The position numbers and the translations under genes were made by a program. A DNA stretch of 64,000 bases from Ciona savignyi (lineage: Eukaryota > Chordata > Ascidiacea > Phlebobranchia > Cionidae): NCBI GenBank assembly GCA_000149265.1, contig CH003428.1:47723-111722 (forward strand), given 5' to 3'. Shown here piece by piece: positions 26,403 to 36,737 of this stretch (positions within the stretch are counted from its first letter, which is position 1; each line of letters opens with the position of its first letter). The notes under the pieces are model-generated. The model was not told the origin of the DNA and did not search any database. It saw nothing but the letters and a program-made list of their open reading frames with translations.

Positions 26403-26480
26403 TCCGTTGGGTCTTGGGTGGCAAAACACACGGGTCGTCAAATTAACACGCCACCACCACCGCCGGGTTACCGGAGCTTT
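26403..26480 (-). repeat. SINE fragment inside the Mutator-like element
   Basis: ACACACGGGTCGTC, then CGCCGGGTTACCGGAGCT, matches the inverted SINE at 63840-63890 (ACACACGGGCAATCGTC, then CGCCGGGTTACCGGAGCT). The piece sits in the spacer between the two arms and was either captured or inserted later. Confidence 0.65.
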
Positions 26481-26781
26481 TTATAAAGGATTTATACTTT
26501 TATACACATTTCGTAAAACAAATCATTTCTTCGGACCAGTTGAAGAAGCTAATGCAGTGTGTTATGTATAATTATAGTACAATACAATATTTCTAAGAAA
26601 TCATGTTTCAATCGGTAAAGTGCAGCTGTAGCTTGCAAGTACATAGTTTGAGTGATTTAACATATCCCTTTATGACGTCAACACAACAACTGAGTTTCAA
26701 TTGCATGCTCCAGTAATTTTGGAAATCCCTTTATTACGCAACATATTGACACCCAGCTCTCCGGAACATCGAGCATTTTGC

Positions 26782-27882
26782 GTGAGAGCAACACTTTGTT
26801 CTCATTTGCTCCTTTCTATGCTTTAGCATTGTGCCGTTTCTGGAAAAATGCAGTTCTTGGGATTTTACTTGCGATATGTATATGTTTTACACTTTTTTAT
26901 TCGGTAGTAGTTGAGTTATATCAACAGACTAGATTAGAGAATTAATCATTATAATTTTTAAACAATATTATAGCTGACAATGTACGTTTTTTGGGGGGTT
27001 ATACCGTTTTTGTTTTTGAACCACAACACAAAGGCTGTAATTTTTTTTTTGAAAATACTAAGTACATGGAATGAAATGTCAAGAAATTGGGGGTTTGTAA
27101 ACTTTTCTTATATAAATATACGGACAACTTCTTCGTTTTTTTAGTTTTAAAGCATCACTTTAACTACGGTAGTCTGTCTTACTTCAACCATGGTATAATA
27201 TTCTAGTTAGAGGGCAGGGAACAATTGAAGCGCTGACTGTCATTCGAGCAGAGGTATGGGGTATAAAGTACGTGGTAAAATCTTTAATTCTAAGAATGAA
27301 AGTTTTTACCCTCTATATCGCACAAGCACAATAGGCCTACTAGCAGTAAACATAAGATGTATCAGTACTAGAAACACATGCTATGTGATGGTAGGACGTG
27401 CAGTGTAGCCCAAGCACGGGAACTGATTCACAAAATTATATCCCAACAAACGGAAACTAAATAGACCACAACAAATATGATTACATGCCCTATGATACCG
27501 GTCGTAATTATAACACTGTAAATAAATTGTTTGTTTGGAAGTGCGAATTTTTTACACGTCAAGTTTTCCCATTCACGGGGATAAAATATGAATATCCTAT
27601 ATCCAATTCTAATATATTGTTTTACTTTTGTAAATCAAACAAACATAGGCCAAGCTAAGCAGGCTATGGGCTTTTCTATGCATTTATAATTACAGCTTTA
27701 CAATGCGTTACAAACGATGTCTGGTCTGTGAAATGTCAATGGCGTTCATCACTGTATATAAAACACCTGATACCAAACTAATTCCAAAGTTTTATTCCGA
27801 TAGACATACATGCACACAATGTATAATATTCTGGGTCAGTCTGGGCATGTTCAAACAATTTAATCGACGACGCAGGCCAAGA
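26782..27882. other. Intergenic, downstream of the small secreted-peptide gene
   Basis: No gene recognised. A SINE tail piece (about 27553-27603: TTTTCCCATTCACGGGGATA, then GAATATCCTAT) lies here, together with the peptide gene's poly(A) signal at 27791-27796. Confidence 0.5.
27791..27796 (-). terminator. Poly(A) signal AATAAA
   Basis: AATAAA on the - strand, 87 bases past the stop codon of the small secreted-peptide gene. This is the expected position for a short 3' UTR and supports that gene being real. Confidence 0.6.
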
Positions 27883-28569
27883 TTATTCATCCCGCCTTTC
27901 CAGTTGTGATATCATTTGCTGCTCTTCAATATCTAAAACAATTGATAAAATACATTGGTTTACCAATACTATTATATATACAGCGGCACTGGGTTTGCGA
28001 AGCGGGTAAAATTGTAACCGTAAGCCAAAAGCTGCAAGTCCATATTTAAACAAAAATGTATCAAATTGAAATATTTCTTTCTCAAGAAATTCCACTTGAA
28101 GTTAACAGACTTACCATCCATGCTTCTTTGCATTTTATTCTCACTGAAAAAGACACCGACTGAGTTAGGCCTACTTTTAATGAGTTAATGAACTAAAAAA
28201 TAAATAGCCTATGCCGTTTTTATGAGTTTAATTCCTTAAATACAGTCTCGATTAGGTGGATTTAATAACGGTGCAAAACACTCGTATATATAAAATGCTG
28301 ATCACGCTGCAATAGTTTCAGCAATAATTTTGTTGGCACATGATAGTCTGGTAACTGTGCGGTTCATAACGGCGGTAGACGTCAATCCGCTTAGTTAAAC
28401 AAAACTATAAACCTAACATGGCGTTATTTGCTATCTTTACAGCAAACCAGACTTACTTCCATGATCCCCACGACCATCTTGCCTTGGCGTGAACAGCCAC
28501 ATTAGCCTTGCATACATTAGATATGCACATAATACCGATCAATACAATAAAAACAAGTTGTTTCTCCAT
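27883..28569 (-). CDS. Unrecognised small secreted peptide precursor, 3 exons, 63 aa
   Basis: Exons 28457-28569, 28115-28143 (29 nt) and 27883-27932 join in phase. Each junction uses a good donor (GTAAGT or GTAAGTCT) and a pyrimidine-rich acceptor. The first 22 residues form a textbook signal peptide: MEKQ, a hydrophobic core LVFIVLIGIMCI, then SNVCKA before the likely cleavage. The mature part would be about 41 residues. It starts NVAVHAKARWSWGSWNENK, with three tryptophans in six residues, and continues with an acidic Gln-rich helix-like stretch ending QLERRDE. Past the signal region there is no cysteine. Arg-Arg near the C-terminus is the only dibasic site. An AATAAA follows 87 bases after the stop. 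I do not recognise the family. A neuropeptide, hormone or antimicrobial role would be guesswork; secretion is inferred from the N-terminus alone. Confidence 0.7.
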
Positions 28570-29724
28570 CCTAAACGTTTTTTAACTCTAAACAAATAAA
28601 GAAACAGTCAAACCCAGTGTAGCCTATAATGTAGGCTGTGCCCTAACGCCACGCGTTTTGTAACTAATTCCCGAGAATATGTTGTCTACTAACTAACTAT
28701 TGGTCAATAATTTGCTATAAACACCGGAAAACATTATCTTAGGAAACAGCCGGAGGAAGCGACTTGTTTGTTTTTTGTACTTTCAATATTGCCTGAATTA
28801 TTTTAAATTAGGTTTAACGGTTACATCTTGGTTTTACCAAAATTATGTATACCGATACCAGTGTAGCCTATTTATATTGGCTGCTGTAATTAGTGTAATT
28901 GTGCCATTGTTTCCAGTTTCTTTGTATGGAACGCTATCGACGAAAAAATAAACAACGACGAATCAAATGATACAAATCAGACTTGGACAACTAGATAATT
29001 CTAGTTTTCTAATTAGACTAATTAGAGCGAAATGCCGGTAATCTAATTCTAATCTAATTTGTGAAATGTTGTTATGCTCTAATTTTAATTCTAATCTAGT
29101 TTTCAGTTTTCCCAAAAATGCTACTTTGTCCAACGACGTTTTTGAGCAAGTGTTAATATCCCTCGTGCAGGGAAAACCAGTGCCAAGCCACCATCGCATT
29201 GCTTGCATCGTATAGTCATAGTAGTTATTGTTAATTAATAGTAGCCATAGTGACATAGTAGCTTGAAGGCTATAGTCCAGTGTTGGCGAACCTTTTCGAG
29301 GCCGCGTGCCACATTTGCAGCCTGAAATGAATTTGTCTGTCCCGGCGTGCCAGCCGTTTCATAAACATCAGTTTTCAATAAACAAAAACGTTTAAATTAG
29401 ACACAAACTACCGCGGCCAAAAACTTGTGGTAAATATATCACGCGTAGCCAACGCACGACTATAGACCTACTATCGCTTTGTTCCAGGCACCTCCAGGCA
29501 AAATTCGGTCTTCCCTCATGCAATCCAACTAAATATAAAATGTAGGCTAATGCAAAATTATATGATTTAATTTATATAACAAAGCAACACTTAAAATGCA
29601 TTAAACTTGTGAAATGAAGAAAATAACATTTCGGCTGATATTATCGAATTTTACGGGAAGACCAAATGTTATACGACACCAGAGGCGGGGGTATTAAGGT
29701 TCGAATAATAAAGTTTTTACGAAA

Positions 29725-29910
29725 TCAATGCGATTTCTGTTGTTGTAAAGTTGCAGATAACTTGTTGATTGATATAGCTCGCTCATACTTTGTGAATTTG
29801 AGTGTGACACACGCACTACTCATGTCATCTGTAAGTATATTTCTTCTCTCGGATTTAATAAAGTTCATAGTCGAAAACAGCTGTTCACAAGAATATGATG
29901 ACCCAAACAA
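29725..29910 (-). pseudogene. hAT transposase C-terminal (dimerisation) domain remnant
   Basis: About 60 residues read FGSSYSCEQLFSTMN, then IKSERRNILTDDMS and finally LQQQKSH before a stop. This is the pattern of the hAT C-terminal dimerisation domain as in ZBED5-like and FAM200-like transposases (CE..FS.MN..KS..R..LTD..L). The catalytic core, BED finger and remaining transposase are missing, so the piece is non-functional. Confidence 0.85.
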
Positions 29911-30284
29911 TGTTTAGTTTAGGCACATATGTTTAGTTTAGGCACATAACTGACGGTTTCAAACAGTCTGAATATAAATTCAAAGCCAATATATAACTGA
30001 TCTGAACATTTTGTTCGAGCTTTCGTCTACTTCTTACATTTTTAGAAACTAAGTGTAGCTGAACAAAATGTTCAGATCAGTTGTATTGCCTTTAGTATAC
30101 ATTCAAGCTGTTTAAATGTTAAATAAGTTAAGCTAAAATATGTTAGGCTAACTAACAGATAATTAAATACGACTCTGCTTCAAGTTAAAACCGCTTGGCT
30201 AGAGGACTGCTACAGTGGTACACGACCTGAGCACTACTGTAAAAACTATAATTGTCTTGGTAAAATGGCACTGTGTCGTCATTA

Positions 30285-30832
30285 AGCCTATTTACATGGG
30301 CAATTTTTGCGAGTTAACTCGCATCGCTAACCCGGTTAAATTTGACGCACGTATTGCGTCATCACGGTTCAGTGATTATGCTGGTTTCCAATCGGATTTT
30401 CCTAACTCGCTCGCGCATGGTAGGTTAACTCGCATTCGTCATTCATTTGAATAACAGCATCTTCAGGTAGGTTTTTAATGTTTCGTTTTGAGTTATGTTT
30501 GTGGAATGACTGAAGTGAAATTACTGTCATTATAACTATTATTTTTTTTCTTTTTATACTTTATGTGGTGTGTTAAACGTAGGAATATTTATAGCCCAAC
30601 CTATATAAAATTTCCTTCATTTGTATAAACAAAATAACTGTAAACTTTTTCGTGCAACATTTTTTGAAATTGTACAAAATTAGAAGATAAATTAACAAAC
30701 AACAACTAAATGCGGGGGTTACATAAACGCTCCATGTAAATTGAACTGCTTAGCGCGTAAAGAGAGGGAATACCCACGATGCGAACTAAAGCGAGTTAAC
30801 TCGCATCGCAAACCCGATCATGTAAATAGGCT
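30285..30832. mobile_element. MITE with TA target duplication, inside the inner hAT
   Basis: Ends AGCCTATTTACATG and CATGTAAATAGGCT are perfect inverted repeats of 14 bp, flanked by TA on each side. Just inside, both ends repeat GCGAGTTAACTCGCATCGC, itself containing the palindrome GCGAGTTAACTCGC. The 548-bp body has no coding capacity. The TA duplication suggests a Tc1/mariner-type or related mobiliser. Confidence 0.8.
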
Positions 30833-31498
30833 TATTGGCAGGTCCATACGTAATAATGGATTTATTATGTGATTGTAACTTCATTTCACTTGGCATCTTT
30901 TTAAGAACAACTAATCCGTGGAAATATTTAATAAAACGAGTGAGATAATAACTGTATATCATATAATTCCACAAGGGCTTTAATCAAAGATGGTTTTGAA
31001 AAAAGATAGGTTTAAAGTTGGCCGTAAGTTTATAATAAAAACATTTTGCGCCGTTTTTTCGGAATGCGTCGCGTGCCAGTATTTATGATCTCGCGTGCCA
31101 ACTTTGGCACGCATGCCATAGGTTCGCCATCACTGCTATAGTCAGTTACGATATACTGCAGGCTGAGGCTGGCAGCGTGGGTTCCAACTGAACAACTGAA
31201 CCCCTTATAACTGACGATTAATACTAAAAAATCGAATTAAATGTCTACTTCTTAGAATGTAGGCCTACCCCTTTTGGCACTATATACGTATACAAAATGT
31301 AGTGCTCATGACAAACATTTGTTATCTAAAATCGCGTGTGGTTATGACATACCAATTACACGCAACAGAGAGAGTCTTAAAATTTTCGACTCTCACAAAA
31401 CCGCAGCACTGCCAAGAAAACATAAATTTGCTTTCTTCACGGTTTAAACCATATGGCTAGTGATTTAGAAAATCCAAGGAAATCATGAAACATTGTAG

Positions 31499-31920
31499 GG
31501 ATTCAGTTGTTAGTCGTTCAGTTGTAAAGGGGTTCAGTTAAAATTGATTCAGAGGTGTAGGGGTTCAGTTGTAGGGGTTCAGTCGAAAGGGGTTTAGATG
31601 AAAGTGATTTAAGTGTAAGGGTTTATTTGTAGGGGTTCAGTTCTAGGGCTTAAGTTGTAAAGGGATTTAGCTGTAAAGGGGTTTAATTGAAAGGGGTCAG
31701 TTGAAAGTGATTCAGGTGTAAGGGGTTTATTTGTAGGGGCTCAGTTGTAAAGGGGTTTAGTTGTAAAGGGGTTTAGTTGTAGAGTTTCAGTTGTAAGTGG
31801 TTCAGTTGTAATGGGGTTCAGTCGAAAGGGGTTCAGTTGAAAGTGATTGAGGTGTAAGGGGTTATATGTAGGGGTTTAGTTGTAGCGGTTCAGTTGTAAG
31901 TGGTTTAGTTGTAAATTTTT
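31499..31920 (+). repeat. Minisatellite of GGGGTTCAGTTGTAAA-type units
   Basis: A run of units of roughly 15-20 bp alternates GGGGTTCAGTTGTA, GGGGTTTAGTTGTAA and GTGATTCAGGTGTAAG. There are hints of a longer higher-order repeat. It lies in the right half of the outer hAT element. Confidence 0.85.
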
Positions 31921-32891
31921 TAGACTATCGCAGATTTAGAACGAAATTGAGGAAAAAACATTTGTTGAGATTTTTTCTACAATTTCCAAGTTTTTTGCGA
32001 ATTCGGTAATTCTAATTCTAATCTAATTTGGGAAAAACTGTGCAGCTCTAATTTTAATTCTAATCTAATTTTGAAAAACTGTGAAGCTCTAATTTTAATT
32101 CTAATCTAATTTTAAAAAGCTGAAAAATTTCTAGTTGTCCAAGTCTGATACAAATGTCGATGCAACGTATGATTCGTCGTTGTATAATTTTTGCGTCGAT
32201 GACATTGTTTTATCAGAATCGACATTGTATTATTATAATAGACATTGTATTATTTGAGGTAATTTCCAATCAGACTTAACCTTAAGAAGGCTAACTGGTG
32301 TAAGATGGTAATTTTCATCGGCACTTGAATTTACCAAAAAATAACAACGAAAGTTTTCATCAGATCAGAAAAGGAAAAATGGTCTGTTTTCGACATTTTA
32401 CCGCCGATATTCTTTGATACCCGAAATCTAAAAACACGAGTGCTGTATTAACTTTAAATTGAAGCGTGTAGTTACTTTAAAAGCTTTCTGCACTTGTGCA
32501 GTTGTTTAGAATAAACTCGCAGAACACATCTTAATTAAAATAGTATATTTTAAGAAATTCTACCAAAATGTTGAATGTAGGAGCTACAATAATACAGTAT
32601 TACATTTTTCTAAATACATTTTGTCCGCTGCTAAAGATAAAGTTAATCGGATTAATTCTGAAAATTACCTCAATTTCTGTATTTGTTTCGAATCTGTAGC
32701 GCATACACAAACGTACGATTATTTTAAAGTATATTTGTGTCTCGACATGGTAGGAAAATACAGGGAACGTTATAAGTTCATCCAAGTCGTGTGTAATGGT
32801 GATGTTGACCGGTGAATAACAAACGTTTTTTCTGCGTCACATCGTACCGACTGTTTCGGAATCTTGTGGAAAATAGTGGATCATGCCACCC

Positions 32892-35102
32892 TCAATCAAC
32901 CACCTCAGGTTGTGGTTCAGTCTTGCATAAACTCTCGATTACCGTGGGCTCGGCGATGGTTGTTTGTTCCACGTTAGATTTGGTGAAGACCACGTCAATC
33001 TCGTCCATCTTTTCTTCTTTGATTGTAACATTGACAGTCGCTTGATAAAGATTAATTTGGTAATTTTATTTCTTACATATGGTACTCAATAATGCAACTG
33101 CAAGCATACCAAGAAAAGATGCCAAAAATAGTCATGTTATACTACGTGGTTACATATTTAAAATAAATAAATTGCAAAATCGAAAAAGTTATAAAACTCA
33201 GGTATAACTATATTTAGATATTTGTGCAAATTCGTTCATGTTTTTTTGTCATATTCCAACCCAGTTAATGGTATAATGTTTTTGAAGACTTCCCACGATA
33301 AATACGTAAAGTTATATAAATGAACTCTGTTTGTCTAAAAGGTTTGCTAATACAAAACTATCAATATGCCCATAGGAGCGTCATTAGGCACTTATTAAAA
33401 GTTGCAAGTACTCGAGATTTAATCTTATACTATTTCTCTGTTGTCAGTGCGGAACAGAATTATCTTATTCATTTCAAAGAATTTCATTTTAGAGTATTAT
33501 ATCCAAGTACTCACCCTCATTAGTAGATAAATCAACTGAGTCTAGTTCAGCTCTTGAATTGCTTTGTTTCTATTAAGAATAAATGTTGGGTAAGCTCACA
33601 CTTTAAAGTTAAGTCCAACGTGGGTTGAGCAAACAACTGGATAGTTTTAATATTAACTTGCTGTTCACATCATGTGACACTTTGAGCAATATACTAAAAA
33701 AATTATTAAAAAGTTAAATACTGGTAAATATTGAAGAACTTTAAAGCAAAACAATATCATTTTCCCTTACAATGATTCTGTGCTGAGTAGCATGTTAGAT
33801 TGTAACTAAGTTTTATAACCCACCAATTTCTTATGTAACTTTAAACAAGTCACCTAAGGGATAATGGATATTATCCCAATAAAAACTTACGAGATCTCTG
33901 AAAAATCCATATTGTACACAAAACACTGTAATATTTTCACAAGTTTACAGACAACTTCAATAAATGAATTTAACCCAGGAAATATTCATAGGTAACGATG
34001 TATAAATACATTAATGTGAGTTCAACCACTGGCCAGGATAAACACATCCATCACCATCATATTACATTTGTTTCTTTCATTTCTACTTTAGTGCTTTTCA
34101 AAATCGACTTTCCTTGAATGCGTTTTCTGGGGAAACATATGAAATCATGTAAATCTATTTAACTGTTATTGCTATTGAATATTGCTGATGGGTCCATGTG
34201 TTCATTAATTATCATCGCTACAAAATTTTAATATACCACACGAATATCCTGGAACGAGATGTATTCAACCATATAAAGGACAAGAAACAACCACCATAGT
34301 GGTAAACAGTGACAAGATATAGCTATGTAACACTATTGATTTTTTTAAACATCACTGTATAATTAGAATTTTTAACAAAAAATTCTACCAAACACATTGA
34401 GTGGTTGGTGCAATACTCAACTGAAAACTAAAAATGAACCAGTTCAGAGACAACCAACAACACCATGAGATTACAATCACTGTGCTAAAACTTACTTTAT
34501 CGGCGGGGGTTGGTCAGGTTCACTGTCTGAGGAGGCAGTTGCATCTGAGTCATCGGAAGAATTTAACACAACTTGTTCGTATTGAAGAAGTCGGTCCAGT
34601 AAGAAACTGTTGTCCCGGGATACTTTAAGCAGCTTTCGTTGAGCTTTTTCAACCTCAATTGCTAAGCTTTCATGTTCCTGAAATGAAGTTATTGAAGAAC
34701 TATTTGCAGTGGTTAACAAATTTTGTTACAGATAAGCTCAAAACCTACTAGAAACTTTTTGCAGAATTCTTGAGTATGTAGTATTAAAACTGGGATGTTT
34801 ATTTTAGGTATTCAGTTACCATATTAAAAATTTTTAATTTGAATAATTTGCACATAAGTTTTAAAAACAATTTTTTTAATGTGTCATTGCATTAAGTAAT
34901 TGAAATCTAGAATTTGTTTCAGTTGACAATTGCAGTACTTCGCATAAAGGCCAGCAAGATAGACCTTTAACATGTTTAAAAGTTAATCTATATATTTGAT
35001 TGTTTATGTGTCATTTTAAAAATATTAGGGTATACTTACATAAAGTAGTATCTTTAGTTTTCTTTTTAAAAACTTGTACCTTTCCTTATGTGAACCCGAC
35101 AT
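32892..35102 (-). CDS. INO80E: INO80 complex subunit E, 5 exons including a 7-nt microexon
   Basis: Exons 35040-35102, 34496-34677, 33891-33897 (7 nt), 33515-33569 and 32892-33040 join in phase to 151 residues. The start reads [21 protein letters not shown]. It continues [34 protein letters not shown] and [16 protein letters not shown]. This corresponds almost residue for residue to the conserved N-terminal coiled coil and acidic segment of human INO80E. The second half is acidic, ends EPQPEVVD, and is unlike human apart from its charge. At 151 residues the protein is shorter than the human 244; the proline-rich middle is missing. INO80E is a metazoan-specific subunit of the INO80 nucleosome-remodelling complex in the nucleus. 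The microexon encodes Asp-Leu and part of a Lys. Without it exons 2 and 4 do not join in an open frame. Confidence 0.93.
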
Positions 35103-36737
35103 TATTAATTCTCATGCATCGACAAGATACAAACAACAATAAAACAGAGAAATCAAGTCAAGTCAGAGAACATTAGGAAAACCTATGAAACATTTTACCA
35201 AATTCCTTTGCATTTGAGTCAATTACTTAATGTTTGTTAGGGAGATGACCATAGGCGTCGAAAAATGCAGAAAAACGTGCACAAGTGGGGTGCCTTTTTA
35301 GCTATATATTCCCGGCGTCCATTGTGCAAACATTCATTCGTCATGGAAAAGCACTTTTCATGCATTACTATTTGTCTATTTATCGCAGAACCTTTGAATA
35401 TAAAAGGTTGTTATTACAAATATACCGGTGGCGTTGTTAAAATCTCCGAGCGCAAATTTATTGCGTGGCGCGGCGAACACACAGAGATAAAAACACTTTT
35501 AAAGGGTATGGGACTAATAATAAGATAATGTTGTTGTTATGTTATAATGCAAGATATATTTCCGAGCTCCCGCTTTAAAAAATGTTTGGACACTTTCGCA
35601 CGATAGACGCGCGCTTTCGGTATGGAGAAACGCATCACGGGTATTAAATTCCCTGTTTTTTTATAGGTCTATATACAATATAAGAATATTAAAGTTACTA
35701 GTCAGTGTTGTACCCGTCTACAATAAGGTTGTGTTTATATAAGCCGACCCAATCCAAAAAATATTTTATGTTCCGGTGGGTTCTAACCGTCCGGATTGGC
35801 CAAAGGTTCGAGTTATACAAAAATTGGTCTCCTAGACGTAAATCATTCCGTTTTCATTACTAGCGTGGAATAATTGGTGAAACTAATGTTATCTTCCAAC
35901 GGTTTTTGTTTAGGATATCTCATTGTGTAATTACATAGTTGCTCCTTTGATCTCCGCAGTTATAAATCGAAATGACAACACTTAAAAAGGGAAAGTAGCT
36001 GCTTACTAAACTATGGAAAATCATTCCAACCCTGCCCTTAACACTAATCTAAACCCTTGAAACAACTCCAATTTAAATAATAATTCGAATAGCCTAATCT
36101 TTGTTTAAAAGAGCAGACTTATGTATCTTTTTGATGACATGTGGGAATGCGCTGAGCTCACGGTAATAATAAAAGAGAATAAACTATTATTTTGTCGCAA
36201 GGTCAGCTATTAGTTCAGGACAGAAAGTAATAAACTTCGTAGCTCACACCTGTTTGCCCGGCTTCACTAAATTTATAATAAAAAATGCTATTTAGAATTC
36301 AAAACGGAAATGCATTATTATGCGATTTTCAAATGCATCCCTATCTCAGATGACTACATTTATAAAAGAGGGGAATAAAATCTCGTAAATTACCAAAAAA
36401 CTTTATTTCTAAAACCTATGCTATTTCTCCACCAAAGCTGCCATACCTTTATCATCTTTTGTAATTAACATAATATTATTAAAGAAGTAATTGCATATAA
36501 ATTCCTTTGATTATCTATAAATGATAAATTGTAAGGAAAACCACATAAGCTTAATTTGGTTAAAAAGACAAACACTAATATCCTCATGATATGTAAAACT
36601 TCATTAACGTACTTCACTTACGATACTATATCACTTACTAATTTTAAGTTATGTAAAATACTGCATTTTAAAATATTAGCTAAACTTTAACAAGTATGTA
36701 ATAAGTACATTCGATTGATAATAAACAAACATAAAAA
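35103..36737. other. Intergenic, upstream of INO80E
   Basis: An 87-codon ATG frame at 35265-35528 (+) has no recognised similarity and no splice or family support. Nothing else is visible. Confidence 0.5.

Larger units (their letters stand above)
25973..26781. mobile_element. Non-autonomous Mutator-like (MULE-type) element with 149-bp inverted repeats
   Basis: The arms 25973-26121 and 26633-26781 are inverted copies with few mismatches. The outermost bases read GCAAGATGCTCGATG on the left and, reverse-complemented, GCAAAATGCTCGATG on the right. The direct repeat GTGAGAGCA flanks both ends (25964-25972 and 26782-26790). Long terminal inverted repeats with a 9-bp target duplication are the hallmark of Mutator-type transposons. 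The 511-bp interior has no coding capacity and holds a SINE fragment. The low arm divergence suggests recent mobility. A foldback element of another superfamily is the alternative. Confidence 0.88.
29278..31135. mobile_element. Inner hAT element with transposase remnant
   Basis: The ends read CAGTGTTGGCGAACCT and AGGTTCGCCATCACTG, inverted with one mismatch. They are flanked by the 8-bp duplication CTATAGTC (29270-29277 and 31136-31143). The motif GCGTGCCA occurs twice at each end, in the same direction. A C-terminal transposase piece remains on the - strand at 29725-29910. The element sits inside the outer hAT and is itself interrupted by a 548-bp MITE. It is too short to be autonomous. Confidence 0.9.
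28978..32147. mobile_element. Outer hAT-type element, interrupted by a second hAT
   Basis: Terminal inverted repeats CAGACTTGGACAACTAG (left) and CTAGTTGTCCAAGTCTG (right) are perfect over 17 bp. The 8-bp target duplication ATACAAAT flanks them (28970-28977 and 32148-32155). The 8-bp duplication and CA..TG ends define the hAT superfamily. Both ends carry repeated TCTAATTTTAATTCTAATCT-type blocks as subterminal arrays, one near the left end and three near the right. The right half also holds a minisatellite. No transposase frame was seen in this element's own sequence, so it is non-autonomous. Confidence 0.9.
28936..32208. repeat. Genomic hairpin whose loop was the insertion site of the hAT stack
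   Basis: Left arm about 28936-28967 (CTATCGACG...ACAACGACGAATCA) and right arm about 32172-32203 (TGATTCGTCGTTGT...TGCGTCGATG) are inverted copies of about 32 bp. Without the inserted hAT element the arms would be separated by only about 26 bases. They may be the remains of a very small foldback or MITE-like element. Confidence 0.6.

Noticed and set aside
34085-34135. Possible INO80E exon after CATATGTTTCCCCAG
   Set aside because: Its Lys/Arg-rich reading (KRIQGKS) looked attractive, but the phase is wrong for joining to exon 2. The 7-nt microexon at 33891-33897 resolves the frame without it.
35265-35528. 87-codon ATG frame upstream of INO80E
   Set aside because: No family resemblance, no splice sites or context support, and composition like the surrounding non-coding DNA.
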